Part shown: positions 49,401 through 60,900 of the stretch, piece after piece
Numbering within the stretch: the first letter of the stretch is position 1
How the letters are laid out: each line of letters begins with the position of its first letter
From: Priapulus caudatus
Lineage: Eukaryota > Priapulida > Priapulimorpha > Priapulimorphida > Priapulidae
Direction: 5' to 3'
DNA length: 64,000 nucleotides
NCBI RefSeq assembly: GCF_000485595.1
Contig: NW_014577095.1
Span: 493,799-557,798 of the forward strand
Made by a program: the position numbers and the translations under genes
The notes under the pieces: model-generated
Told to the model about the DNA's origin: nothing
The model's database searches: none
Seen by the model: only the letters and a program-made list of their open reading frames with translations

Positions 49401-52400
49401 AGCCACTTTGTAATCCCAATGGGATTAAAAAATTCCCTCGTATTACAAAAAAAAACATTTTGTGGAATACAGACTCACCTGGACAATCACATTTGCAAAA
49501 GCACTTTCCGGCATCTACATAGTGCTGTGCAGCATTGTGAGAAGTGTCCATCTTTGTCTGGCATAAACCAGCATCACAGAAAGCCTGTCCGGCTACTATA
49601 GAACACAAAAAATACAAACTCAATCACTCAGCGTTATGTTTGCACAAGCTAATTCAACAGATTATTTCTATTTTCCTCAAATCAAACACAATTATTGTCC
49701 TAATTTCTACTGTGTGCATAGATACAGTTTACATTTCATGGATTACATTATGTCACAGTAAGGTTTACCATAAAAGAAGAGAGTATACTTTATTTATCCA
49801 CATAAAAGATGAGACACAGTTCCGGGTTAGCCCAAAATTTTTAGAAGCAATGTTGTTTATGGATGGATTGGGAGGGCCCAGGAGAGGATTGTACAAATTA
49901 AAGTGAATTACGTGTATAACAAGCAGCCCCAATACACAGGAAGCTGGAACAGTTAGAAGACATATATACATCAAGCTGTGAAAACACTTCATGACTGTTT
50001 TGGGATTGTCAAAAGTAAACATAGCTGGATATTCAGGCATGTTGATTAGGCAATTAGGGCATGTGGACGGATTTATGGAATGCCGCAAATCAACTTCAGC
50101 TTTGAAGGCATGTCGATGCGACATGCATTAAAGGCCTGGGTAGAGCCTCACAGTATAGGAAGCCAGTGTAAAACAATTGTGTAGAATAAGGTATCACACA
50201 TGGCAGATCAACCAATCAAACACATTGTTTACAATAATAATGTCATGATATACAAGTCTCTGCCATATATGTAGTCTGTAATAATTATAGCTAATCTGCA
50301 CTAATTCCACTTGAAGAGTGGCATGTACCAAAATGCTTCTCATCCCTGTTTTTGCTAAGGCAAGTGTATCTCACCTCACTTGTCGTAGCAATTTTATCCT
50401 AACACAAGCAGAGCAATTGTGATAGGTAATTCATTTCTACCATGATGGTAAAATGCACTGGTCTGATTACTGTGATAAAACCTCACAGTCTCATGCACAT
50501 GCACAGCATTACAATACAGATCTACTGAAAGGTTTTAACTGCATTAAAGATAAGCATTTAGACTAGATATTATTTTTATAAATATGGATATAACTTACAA
50601 CTCCACTTTTTGGCTACCTTGAAACAGTTTCCAGCTCTGACATAAAGGTCACTAGCTTCTTCTAGCTTGGATGACATTGCTCCTCTATAAATAATAAATT
50701 ACAGTCAATTGTTATCACTGTTGTATACTAAAAAGTTACCCACTAACCACTAACCAGTGCTAATAGTTTTACAACTATAATAATTATTATATATATATAT
50801 ATACAGGGTTCTCCAAGCTTTTTCATTATAGCATGGGGGTGCTGCTCAGTGCTGGGGGGTCTGCGGGGCATGCCCCCCCGGAAAAATTTTTGAATTGTAG
50901 AAGCTCTGAGATGCAATCTGGGACACTCTGTGTGTAAATTTGAATCACTGCATGTGGGGTGAAAATGTTTGTTTTGCATGGGCAAAGCTATCGGAAAATT
51001 CAAAATAATAATGGAATAAAAATACTAAAATGTAGGGGTGAACTTGCTGGTTTGCTGGTTCCAAATCGAGTTCACCTCTCATAAATCAGAAAACCTGACA
51101 TATACCAGTGTTGGAAATAGCAGCTGCTCCCATAGTCCCTGACTCGTAACTTTTCAGCAGGGCTGGCTACTTTTGGAGCAGGACTGGCTAATTTTCAAGA
51201 AAATTACTGTAGCTAATATTGCGGATTTAGAACTTTTTTTAATTGTAATAATGCCATTGGAAATTAATTCACGATTTAATTCACGATTAAGATTTCTTGA
51301 TGAGCTAGAAAACACTCGGATTTGAAGTATAAAAATGAACATTATTGTACCCGCTAGCCTACACCAGTTGGTTGGGATTGATTGTCAGTTCAGATGCAAA
51401 ATATTGAAAGCAAAAGGTTATACAACATAGATAAATTGGGTACTATAACACGCGTATAATATAAGATAGCCGAGTCGGTTTAGATTTAGTGTTAGGGTTA
51501 GGGTTATGGATAGGGATAGGGTGACTGTTTGTACTTGTGTGTGAGGGACTGCCGTACCTGTAGCCTCTGCGTATAAACAACGTGTATTAATTGTTTGAAC
51601 TTCTTGTGTATACACCAGCATGGCGGCTATGATATTTAGAGTGGCGGGTGCATTTTAGGATAGCGGGGCTCGACGATAGCCTGGCGGGCCGCCAGGCTAT
51701 AAGTGCTCTTGGAGAACCCTGATATATTATAATAGTTTAAAGTTTTCTCCTGAGTTTTGTATCCAAGTGAAGATTTTTACCATTGTTTGACATCGATTGG
51801 TGTTTTTGAGCAACCTTTTAAAGTATTTCGTGCTGTGTCCCAAGCTAGTGTCACATAAAGCAGAAGAAACTACTATGTCTCAAAACGCAAACTGGCAAAC
51901 ATATAGCTCTACCTATATAGCTAGTCCTTTGTAACAACCAGTCGCAGAGAAAAGGGCTGCAGAACATATAGCATGAACATAAGTAGATACTCATGTGTAT
52001 GTAAATTATCCATACATCTATGCATGTATAACTCTGTAAATAAGCAGCACTCTCAAATAGTAGCATCCAGAGAGACCGGGTACAAGATGGCGTTGCGCAA
52101 AAGATGCGTTGTTCCCCGACTGCCGAGAGCGGATAAGCCACGCACTTCTGTGGGAGCTCGGCGCACGCAACCGCGAGGTGTTGTATGTAGCATCTCGCGC
52201 TGCCCACTATACGGATTCGCGTGCCGAAGAGGAGGGCGGGCGCACGAATCTGTATAGCGGGCAGCGTAACATTGCGCAGTTTTTGTGACAACTACACAAC
52301 TGACCCCCGCTGTTTTTGCTGGCTGGCTAGCTGGCGGCTCTCTCTCTCGCTTGCTGTGTTGCAGATAAGCGCTGCACTGCGCGCTCTCTCTCTCTCTCTC

Positions 52401-53072
52401 TCTCTCTCTAGCTCCCACTCGCCATGGTCGGTTTTGCTCTCTCTCTCTTTCGCTCCCGCGCTGCGTGTAAAAACTGCCACCGTTGCATGCCGCCCGCTGC
52501 GCAAAAACTCCTATCTCTCTCTCTCTTTCTCCCACTCCCACGGGCGGTTTTGCTCTCGCTCTCGCGCTGCGTGTAAAAACTCGCACCGTGGCCACAGGCA
52601 GATTGGCCGAGGAGGAGGGGGGCTGCAATCTCTCGCTACGCCGTATATTCGTAAAAACATCTGGCTGATTGACACAACGCTTCGCTCTTAATATAGTCTT
52701 ATACTTTTTCGAAACTTGAGCCTCCAAGGGCCTGTGGTACCAGGGTACGTTCCGGTATACCGGACCGTACCCAGGGTACGTTCCGGCAGTACCTTGGGGG
52801 ACATAGACCCTATCAGCAATACTAATAGTAACAGATAGTAATACTAATACTCACTGAGTAGGGGGGCCTAATAGTAATAGGCCCTATACTAATACTATAG
52901 TACTAGTACAGTAGTAGTAATTACTATTAGTATGAAGGTAAACATTGTCATTGAAACAATTCTAAACCGAAACTGGTTACCCAAAGAATGAGCTCAGCCT
53001 CCCAGCAGGAGAACTCATTTTCTTCTGGGCTTCTTGAATTAATTGACGTCCCTTTTGCTCTTGATCTCCCAT
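46251..53072 (-). CDS. NAPA: Alpha-SNAP (soluble NSF attachment protein), 9 coding exons
   Basis: Joining nine exons in phase gives a 294-residue protein, against about 295 in vertebrate alpha-SNAP. Alpha-SNAP binds assembled SNARE bundles and recruits the ATPase NSF to take them apart after membrane fusion; it is cytosolic and membrane-peripheral. The fold is a superhelix of TPR-like helical pairs. Visible hallmarks are the N-terminal membrane-contacting loop [32 protein letters not shown], the block [20 protein letters not shown], and the C-terminal helix [16 protein letters not shown] ending EEPDLR, where vertebrates have EEDLR, the part that stimulates NSF. All donors are GT and all acceptors AG, with consistent phases. 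Three transposon- or repeat-derived inserts lie in introns 1, 5 and 8. It could in principle be the beta paralogue, but invertebrates usually have one gene. Confidence 0.96.
46534..46919. mobile_element. 386-bp MITE in alpha-SNAP intron 8 with TTA duplication (PIF/Harbinger-like)
   Basis: The left end ..GAACACACTAAGCGACTTTC and the reverse complement of the right end, GGGACACACTAGGCGATTTT, are inverted repeats. TTA flanks both ends (46531-46533 and 46920-46922). The interior is dominated by GAGTCGCCCGACTCA-type motifs in both orientations and contains a perfect palindrome at about 46560-46597 (CACCGGCGATTGAGTCGC and its inverse). The TTA duplication and CACACTAGGCGA-type ends point to a PIF/Harbinger-type non-autonomous element. 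Confidence 0.8.
47120..47188 (-). CDS. NAPA: alpha-SNAP exon 8
   Basis: Acceptor TCGTCAG, donor GTAACATA. Codes [20 protein letters not shown]. Confidence 0.94.
47690..47794 (-). CDS. NAPA: alpha-SNAP exon 7
   Basis: Acceptor GGTCAG, donor GTAAGAGA. Codes [20 protein letters not shown] and on to VDVLNGQ. Confidence 0.95.
48021..48161 (-). CDS. NAPA: alpha-SNAP exon 6
   Basis: Acceptor CTACAG, donor GTAAGCAC. Codes [16 protein letters not shown] through RAIEIYEK. The longest-conserved exon of the gene. Confidence 0.96.
48190..48525. repeat. (GGGA)n purine-rich repeat in alpha-SNAP intron 5
   Basis: A plus-strand purine tract of GGGAGG and GAGAGG units; the transcript carries the pyrimidine-rich complement. 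Confidence 0.9.
48659..48736 (-). CDS. NAPA: alpha-SNAP exon 5
   Basis: Acceptor CTCTAG, donor GTAAGG. Codes [19 protein letters not shown] and on to LDVDK. Confidence 0.94.
49244..49290 (-). CDS. NAPA: alpha-SNAP exon 4 (47 bp)
   Basis: Acceptor TTTTTCAG, donor GTAAGCAA. Codes [15 protein letters not shown] after a split Glu codon. Confidence 0.92.
49479..49595 (-). CDS. NAPA: alpha-SNAP exon 3
   Basis: Acceptor CTATAG, donor GTGAGTCT. Codes [23 protein letters not shown]. Confidence 0.93.
50599..50684 (-). CDS. NAPA: alpha-SNAP exon 2
   Basis: Acceptor TTATAG, donor GTAAGTTA. Codes [20 protein letters not shown] and on to KKWS. Confidence 0.92.
50804..51721. mobile_element. 918-bp non-autonomous element in alpha-SNAP intron 1 (hAT-like ends)
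   Basis: The ends CAGGGTTCTCCAAG and CTTGGAGAACCCTG are perfect 14-bp inverted repeats, and CAGGG-initial termini are common in hAT transposons. Flanks are TA runs, so the 8-bp duplication cannot be read confidently. The interior includes CATGCCCCCCCGGAAAAATT near 50869 and a short run of TTAGGG-like repeats (about 51490-51520). No transposase is recognised. Confidence 0.65.
52197..52267. repeat. 71-bp palindrome in alpha-SNAP intron 1
   Basis: The left arm CGCTGCCCACTATACGGATT pairs with the reverse complement of the right arm, CGCTGCCCGCTATACAGATT, around a ~10-bp loop. It could be a tiny foldback element. Confidence 0.6.
52375..52600. repeat. CT-rich repeat with a ~115-bp duplicated block
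   Basis: The block CTCCCACT..GGTTTTGCTCTC..GCGCTGCGTGTAAAAACT occurs twice (about 52410-52475 and 52530-52580) within CT-repeats. The open frames here come from this. Confidence 0.6.
52981..53072 (-). CDS. NAPA: alpha-SNAP exon 1
   Basis: Start codon at 53072, coding [17 protein letters not shown]. Donor GTAACC; ends after two bases of a Gly codon. Confidence 0.92.
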
Positions 53073-53154
53073 TGTGATAGCCTTGTTTGTTAAAATGCGC
53101 AGAGTGTATAGACTATAAACTTTTCAGTGAGGGCGCTGCCATATTTATTACGTT

Positions 53155-53172
53155 ACTGTCGCCATCTCGCGG
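53155..53172 (-). promoter_or_regulatory. Possible YY1-type initiator upstream of alpha-SNAP
   Basis: On the minus strand GCGAGATGGCGAC lies about 90 bp upstream of the alpha-SNAP ATG. It resembles the AAGATGGCGGC core of YY1-bound initiators found at TATA-less housekeeping promoters. Confidence 0.3.
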
Positions 53173-53179
53173 TAAAATT

Positions 53180-53585
53180 CCCGATATTTCTCAATCATCC
53201 AATGATCCATTGAATATACGCTACGTAATAGAAGAACATTATGAATATATAAATTTTCTGTTCAAGAAAAAAGTTACTAGTCTATGATCCCATTGATACC
53301 ATCAAAAATAGATAAAGACAAGGAAGATAGAGAACGAGATTAATGCTGTCCGTCGTCATCGGTCCGGATATATGGAATATATGGAAATATATATATATAT
53401 AGGAATATATGGAAATATATATATATAGCGTATAGTATAACCTAACCATAGTATAACCTAACCCTATCGGGTAACGCAGTTACGCTTAAAACAGCCGCTT
53501 GTGAAAATAGACCATGCCATAAAGACATTTGATAATTAAATTGTCAATATAATTTCGCCATCTCCGTACGCATAGCATATTCGGA
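53180..53585. other. Upstream flank of alpha-SNAP
   Basis: No gene seen. Short direct repeats of GGAATATATGGAAATATATA at about 53371-53425. Confidence 0.5.
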
Positions 53586-53586
53586 T

Positions 53587-53816
<230 letters not shown>

Positions 53817-53989
53817 GAGAAAGCCTAAAGCGAATGAAACTACAAAACATATCGCATCGACTACACGTCCTCCGATTTTACGGCGGACGACGCGTGTCAT
53901 CGCGGGTAATGAAGCTGTAGTTCTTGAATTGTGTCCGGTCACGTGTCACAGATGATGAACATGCATGATAAACAGATTCTTGATAGCAT

Positions 53990-54082
53990 CAGGGGTGAAT
54001 AATGTCATTATTAATTATTATTATTATTATTAATATTATTATTTTTTAGTTGTTTTGATGTAATTTGTCATTATTCACCCCT
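53990..54082. mobile_element. ~94-bp hAT-like mini-element with 8-bp target-site duplication
   Basis: The left end CAGGGGTGAATAATGTCATT and the reverse complement of the right end, CAGGGGTGAATAATGACAAA, form inverted termini of 15 identical bases. GATAGCAT flanks both sides (53982-53989 and 54083-54090); the final G may belong to the element, giving 7 bp. The interior is only ATT-rich filler. CAGGGG ends plus an ~8-bp duplication are hAT hallmarks. Confidence 0.8.
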
Positions 54083-54094
54083 GATAGCATGGTA

Positions 54095-57000
54095 TATACT
54101 ATGGCAAACGCCCCCTTTTATTGCGCATGAACACATAACACGCTAAGAACAATAAACGCACCATTCCCCATGTAGTTCCCAGAAAATACATAGGCATTTC
54201 CCAAATAATTATTCATATTTGTTGTTATACCACAGTTTATTTGTATCAATATACTTTATCTTTCTTTTCCAGTTTGCTGGGGTAGATATATAGCTGTACT
54301 ATGAAAACGTGTAAATGTGTAATAACACACTGCATGGCAAAGTAATTTAGCTATTATATAACGAAAAATAAGTCAAGACAATAAAAGAACCTGTCAGTTT
54401 TTTAATCAAAATTTATTTTAAATATATTCAAAAATATCAAATAATTGTTCATACGAATCTAGCAAAATTATCACATTAACTACAATTCATTCACATTTTC
54501 AATTACGCGAAAAATTTTGTAGCCATTCAAACTCTTTCTTGCCTGTCTAAATAATTTTATAAAGAACTAATAATTGTTATTTAATACGTTATATCCAGCG
54601 CCATAATAATAATATATACTGATTAAGTATATAAAGCAAAATTATTATAATACTTTACGCAATAATAAAAATGTAAACATATTTGCAATATATTATCGTT
54701 CGGTTACAGGAGCTAGGGAAGAGGGAGACTGATTGCGAGAAAAACAGAGAAAGAAAATAAAAACTAGAGTGGAAGAGAAAGAGGGTCTATGCGCAAGAGA
54801 ACGAAGAAGTAAAAGTGGAAGAGCAGGAGAGTGTGCGGAAAGAGATAAAGGAGGGAGGGGTAGAGGTGGGGACTATATAGTGTGTGTGCGCGCGTTCGTG
54901 TGTGCGTGCTCTGTACGTTCTCTGTCCACCCACGCTCTTTCTCCTCAACATCCGTCCTCGTTAAACAGCAAATAAAATAATCTACACTTGAATGAGATAT
55001 ATAAAATGAACAGGTTTTATTTTCAAATGAGCGCAAATAAACATAAACTGTCATGTGATCTATTAACCAGGTATGACAATTTGTCTTTTTGAAATTTCCT
55101 GTTATATAATCCAATCAATCATTTTACTACATAAAATGAAATCCGTATATATAACCTTTACTAGTCTGAGAACAATTTCAAAACTCAGCCACATAACTGT
55201 AATATTGCTTATAATTATACATATAGGCATATTATATAGCCTGTCATTCACTACACATACGTTACATCTGCGCAACCAAATCAAAATAGAACTCAATTAA
55301 CATGCGAAATTCAACAAAATTTCATCGTTGCAAAGCAGTCAAAACAGAGAATTGCTTCACAAATTCAGCGAGCTTCAGATTACTTCAGTAATAGGAACAC
55401 AGGCCTTTCTGTTAAACCGCATATTAGACCCGCACTTTTGCAGTCTGCATCATTTAATATTATATTGTGTATATTGTTGAACTGTAGAATATTTGCATAA
55501 AATAAAATAAAAACTCGAGTACAAAAGTTTCCAAACATACCAAAAATATACTTTTAAGCGGCATTTTACTTCATTGTTACTGTCAACAGTAACAGTGTCT
55601 AACAACGCACCCAAATGTCATGTGAATCACGATCATTCCATAGTGAGCGTGTACTGAGTGAATGCCAGTGTTACCGTCTGGCTCTATCAAAATTGGCTGG
55701 TAGAAAAGTGGAAACCCATATTTTATATAAAATACAATTCACTTCTAAAATCGAAAAGAGCTCACTCTTCGTTTCATTACACACCAGCAACAATAATTAG
55801 GCGATTGGTAGGCAAGCAAATACAAGCCCATTAGGTAATTATAGGAAAATATGCAGAGCTATTTTGAAAAAATGGCTCATCCGCACGCAATAACAAACAG
55901 TACTGAGCACGTGATATAAAAGGTACGTTCGGTTAAAGAATGCAGTTCAGCAACCGTGTGACTGGCGCGATGTATAAACGCCTGTTATTAAAGGCATTTT
56001 GTCACACTTTACTTACAAAACACAATAGCAAAATAGTTTTCTTGCACCTTGCTCTATAAAAGCTTTGCAAACCGGTTTCACAAAGACACTGTGTGTGCGC
56101 GCGTGCTTGCGTGCATGCATGCGTGCGTGCGTGTGTCTAGAATTTTGTTTACGCACCCTAAGCGACCAGCCTACCACCGACTACACATGCCGGCCTTCAT
56201 ATGGCTACCAGTCTAAGACACGACTTGTGCCAAATCGAGGTACCGTCGATACAGCGAGAGGCTGCGACGTTGCCGACGGAATATGTTTGGCGCAGACGGA
56301 GCAAAACCTTGAACATCTGATGATGCACGAATTATGAATGTGTATACGTACGCCTGGTGACGGTAAAACAAACGCGCATTCAATATATTATACATTTATA
56401 TATGAAAATATTTCTCATGACTAATTAATTACATGGAAGCGCTAAATAACTTATCACAACGATATCGATGTAGATAATACAATCAGGTACGACTTTCGAT
56501 TTGTATTGCATAAGCAAAACGATTGAAATTAGTGTGTATACATATACTAGGCAGTGATATCTTTTTTTTCAAAAAAGGATCCGTTTTTCCTGCAAAAGGA
56601 GGATCTTACATGATATCTCACCAATGACTAGGATTTATAGACGACTTTGCGTTGATTAATTAATCAAAATCATCTTGCTGTAAGCACCGAATCGTCGTAG
56701 CAACAAAATAGGCACAAGTACATATCACAACAGCCACACTACAAGCACGTACACAGCCACATTTAAACGACTACCACAAACATATGTATATATACATACA
56801 TTCGTGTTACTACTTAATAATAATAACGATTATGCAACTTCCCGTCACGCTAATTAAAGATTACAAATACGGAGTAAACCAGCCTAAAATGTCGGTCAAG
56901 GTTAAGCAGACTGGAGCACAACACCGTGACCGTTAAACTAGTAAGTGGACGTATGTTCACCATCGCTGACACATAGACCCTGAAACGGATAGGCGGTAGC

Positions 57001-57460
57001 ATGGCAACTACAAACTTGTTCACACAACGTATATGTACTCAAAATATAACTTCTGCTTATTCAGCTAGTCTGTGGATTTGCATAGGTCGTGATGATAGGG
57101 ACATGCATAAATATAACACCTGGATGGGAGATCTAATGCTTTCCGACTAGTACGCACACACATAAAAGCGTGCTCTCAACACACATTCCTCGCGTTACCT
57201 ACGGTTTGTGGTCACACCGCGCAAACAGACATTCTGCGAGCAAACCGACCGTTAAACGTGAACAAGTGTTACGTGGGCGAGGGCAGTGTAGCATCTCAAC
57301 TCACTCTCCTCGGGGAGAACACCCCTCGTTAATACTTAATAGTCTGTCAGTGACATTTTGCAGCAGTGCAGCGAACCAAGCGCACAGGATGTGGGTCCTT
57401 GTCTCTCGACGGGCTGCGATAGGTCAAGCGTGGGTCAGAGGGCCACCGCAAGTGGCGAGA
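54095..57460. other. AT-rich spacer, possible kayak 3' UTR
   Basis: No conserved coding sequence. The part next to 57465 should contain the kayak 3' UTR. AATAAA is first clearly seen on the minus strand near 55013, so either the UTR is long or a variant signal is used. Confidence 0.45.
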
Positions 57461-57464
57461 ATGC

Positions 57465-57929
57465 TTACAGTGACACTAACGTCGGTGATTTGATTGTCTC
57501 AGGACTCGACATGTCACTGCTGGAACCTCTGTTCGCTTCGTCCGCGCACGACTTTGGCTGTATCAGCGGCGTCAGCCCAGAGTGATCGCCGAAGTCGCTG
57601 TCGGCAAAGTTGAACAGCGTACCGCCAGAGGGCGTCGTGTAGACATTGCTCGGCGTCAACATGGGCAGGCTCACGAGGGCGCCACCGTTCTGCTTGACGG
57701 ACGTCGTCAGCACCGACGTGACGTTGAGAGTCGTAGGGCGCGACAGCCCGCCACAACTGCTCAACTTCGGCTCGATGAGCGGGATGTCGGACGTGGCGAA
57801 GGTGGCACCACCGCGCTTGCAGGTGGGCTCGTGAGCCTGCAGAATGAACTCTAGCTGCTCCTTCTGATTCTGTAGCTCAGCTATCTCGTTCTCGATCTTG
57901 CTCCGTTCATCCTCCAGCATATCTGTTTC
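57465..57929 (-). CDS. kay: kayak terminal exon, zipper and C-terminal region
   Basis: Acceptor GCTGCAG; codes [16 protein letters not shown] through the tail ending SPTLVSL, with TAA at 57465-57467. Confidence 0.95.
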   Translation of the reverse strand, partial: ETDMLEDERSKIENEIAELQNQKEQLEFILQAHEPTCKRGGATFATSDIPLIEPKLSSCGGLSRPTTLNVTSVLTTSVKQNGGALVSLPMLTPSNVYTTPSGGTLFNFADSDFGDHSGLTPLIQPKSCADEANRGSSSDMSSPETIKSPTLVSL

Positions 57930-60900
57930 CTGCAGCGAAAACGCATCGGAATACGTTAGTGAATATGAATGGCTAGACAGACGGATAGATAGACGGACAA
58001 CGAACTCGCTAAAACGATGTAAAAAAACAAATTGAGGTTTACAAAAATTGAGCAAAAAACACGTGCGTGCGCCGATTCCATTGTGGCTACATAAAAATGC
58101 GAGACAGTTGCATAGTTTCCTATTCGGTGCTAACGATGATTGTAAAATGTCCCAACACTGTCCCTTTTTTAATGCGTCAATTACAAACACAGGCAAACAG
58201 GATTTAAAATATTTTGACCTGCTATATGCGGTGGCATTCACTGTATATTTTCGCAGTGGTACATTAATCATGTGACCAAACGCACATATGAACATGCACG
58301 CATTCCTACACCGGTGCCCTGAGATACGGATGTGTGTGTACATATCACATGACAGAACCGTAGACAGTTTAGGAACTGTTCAAACAAGTGCAAGTGAGCA
58401 GTGGCTCATATCCAGGGTAATAACTATCATGGGTTGCCAACAAATATTAGCACCAAAACATAGAAAAACGACTTGGTATTGATATGGTATTACCCTAAAC
58501 CCATATGTTACTTTAAACTGGCACGAAGAGATTGCATAAAAGCCCATGCGTGTTCGCATATTAGCACGCCGTGTTCAACCTCATGCCACACTCATCGTAA
58601 TGCTGCGACATATAATTACCGCCGCCAAGGGGTTGGCAGGAGGTTATGTTTTCACCGGCGTGTTTGTTCGCCGTGTGTTTATGGGTTTGTGGGTTTGTTT
58701 GTGTACAGCCTAACTGAAAATGTTATTGACGGATTGTCATAAAATTTTCAGGATAGGTCAGAAATGGGGTAACTTACAATTGATTAGATTTTGGTGGTGA
58801 TCCGAATCCAATTAATTAATTAATTAGTTAATTAATTAATTAATTAAATTTTCAGGATATGTCAGAAATGGGGTAACTTAGAATTGATTACATTTTGGTG
58901 GTGATCCAGATCCAACTAATTATTTAATTAATTAATTAATTAATAAAATTTTTCACAGTGAGAGAATTGAGCTGCAGAGGTCTGCGCTCTCCGAGTGCTC
59001 TAGTTATTATTAAATTAGGATTGAAACGTACCATTAGTAAACAATTGGTGTGGTCCAGGCGTCGCTTCCTACATTTGGCTGCTGCGAGTTTGTTTCGCTC
59101 TCTTCTGACTCGGCGCTTAGCTTCTTCTTCTGGATTCAACTACAAAAATAAGTACTGCACATCAGTCTGTTGGATATTATAAAGCCAGGTTTCTAATATG
59201 AGCATCGTATTCCAACCGACTTCAATATATGTAGAATCGCATGCTGACAGTACACACATTTATATGCCTACACCTTGACAAATTAAAACCTTGAGAGTCT
59301 AGACCAAGATCTCATATAAAATACGTTGCTATTTTCTAATCTTTATAACAGTTATTTCTAATTATATTTATATATATATATATATATATATACATTCATA
59401 TTCACAGCAATTTCGAATTGCCTCCGGATGACTTGATACTTACAGCTTCGTACTTGACCCTGCGGCCTCCACGGCGTGTGTTCGTGCCCGCCGCACTCGC
59501 GCCTTCCCTCATCGGCACCAGTCCCCTCGCCGTGATCGGGTCTGATGAGTGTGGCCAGTACTGGCGGCCGTTGTTTGACCGGTAGCCGTTGGCATCGCTG
59601 ACCACCGGCGTGAAGCCGCCATGCTCATTCACAACCCGATTCTGACTGACCATCGGTAAGGTCATCAGCTCGACGAAACTCTGCGTCGTCGGGGTCAAGG
59701 TCGGGGTCGTCGCTGTGGTGATGCCCGATCCGTACCCATACTGTGGGGGGAAAACACGAATATTTAGATGTCGGCTACACATGTAATCAGTGTTGCGTAT
59801 GCACTGCACCGATGCTAATACACACACCGGGCGACCTCGGGATGGAATTCGCATTACTGTCAGCATCACAGCCAGACGATAAAGAATGCTATGCAAAATG
59901 CTTCCATCTGTAGATCAAGCAACCTACCGCAGTTCGAGCATAAAAGCGATCAGAAACTGGATACGTCGGATACATGTTGTAGTTAGGAAACCAGGGTAGA
60001 TGTCGTTGGTATGCCGAAGATTGACTGAGATCTGCATTGACGGGATGGGCCATGTCTACATGCCAGCTATCAACGCCTCTAGGTAGACGAACGTTTTGTG
60101 TAAATCTAGCAGGGTCCATCAAAGCCAATTTGATGAAGCAAGGCTTATTATGTGTTTAGTCACCGTGTGTTTAAAGTACAACTGGCGGACTTGTGGAATG
60201 TGTAGTCTCCAAGTATATTCAACAGGATGTGTGAAGGAAACAGATTGTTTCCTGCATACCCGTTCTATGTCCTATGACGCAATTCATATTTACATGATAT
60301 CCCGTATAGGTGGATTGACAGATTACTGAAGATCTAGTTCATGGAAACAACCCACTGTACCTTAATCCAGTGACATTTACCATTTCCCTTCGTATTTAAA
60401 CTTATCCTAAATACGAACATGGAAGGCCGTCACAGCGTCGGGGGTGGTGCACGGAGAGCCATAAAAATATGAATAATGAATGTAGATTATTAAAGTTATA
60501 AAATCTATGCCCTCGTGATATTACACAATTAGGCCATGAAATTGTGCCTCCTAGAAATTTCCTCAGTTTAAGGCTTACAGTGCAGGTTTTGTTTGTTTGA
60601 GATATTACATTTCAATAATGGCAACAGCTAGCATCATTCCATGGTTTTTAATATAAATTTAAATTTGTGATTAATAATATTAAAATAAAGACAAGAAATA
60701 ATTCAATGAAATGAATGATTTGTGCATTTATATATGTTTACTGCACGGGGAACAACATGTCTAAAATTCGATTTCGTTTACGGATAGTTTTATACAAGTA
60801 TATAGTTGACTGGACCTTGGGAAGTCCATATTTTACTGTGCATATACTTAGTGTAATCAAGAAACCCATCACTCATGGGCTGCACGAAATGTTTTGACAC

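Noticed and set aside
51035-51075. tRNA-derived SINE promoter (B-box-like GGTTCCAAATC)
   Set aside because: No matching A-box at the right spacing and no cloverleaf could be drawn; the segment is internal to the 918-bp element.
51490-51520. Telomere or chromosome-fusion remnant (TTAGGG-like run)
   Set aside because: Only a few imperfect copies, located inside an element with defined inverted ends.
52053-52727. 224-codon minus-strand frame rich in Arg-Glu
   Set aside because: It spans CT/GA-repeats and a palindrome within alpha-SNAP intron 1; the composition is explained by the repeats.
60120-60128. Start of the kayak proximal exon three codons further upstream
   Set aside because: The upstream codon is TTG; the first ATG in frame is at 60119.
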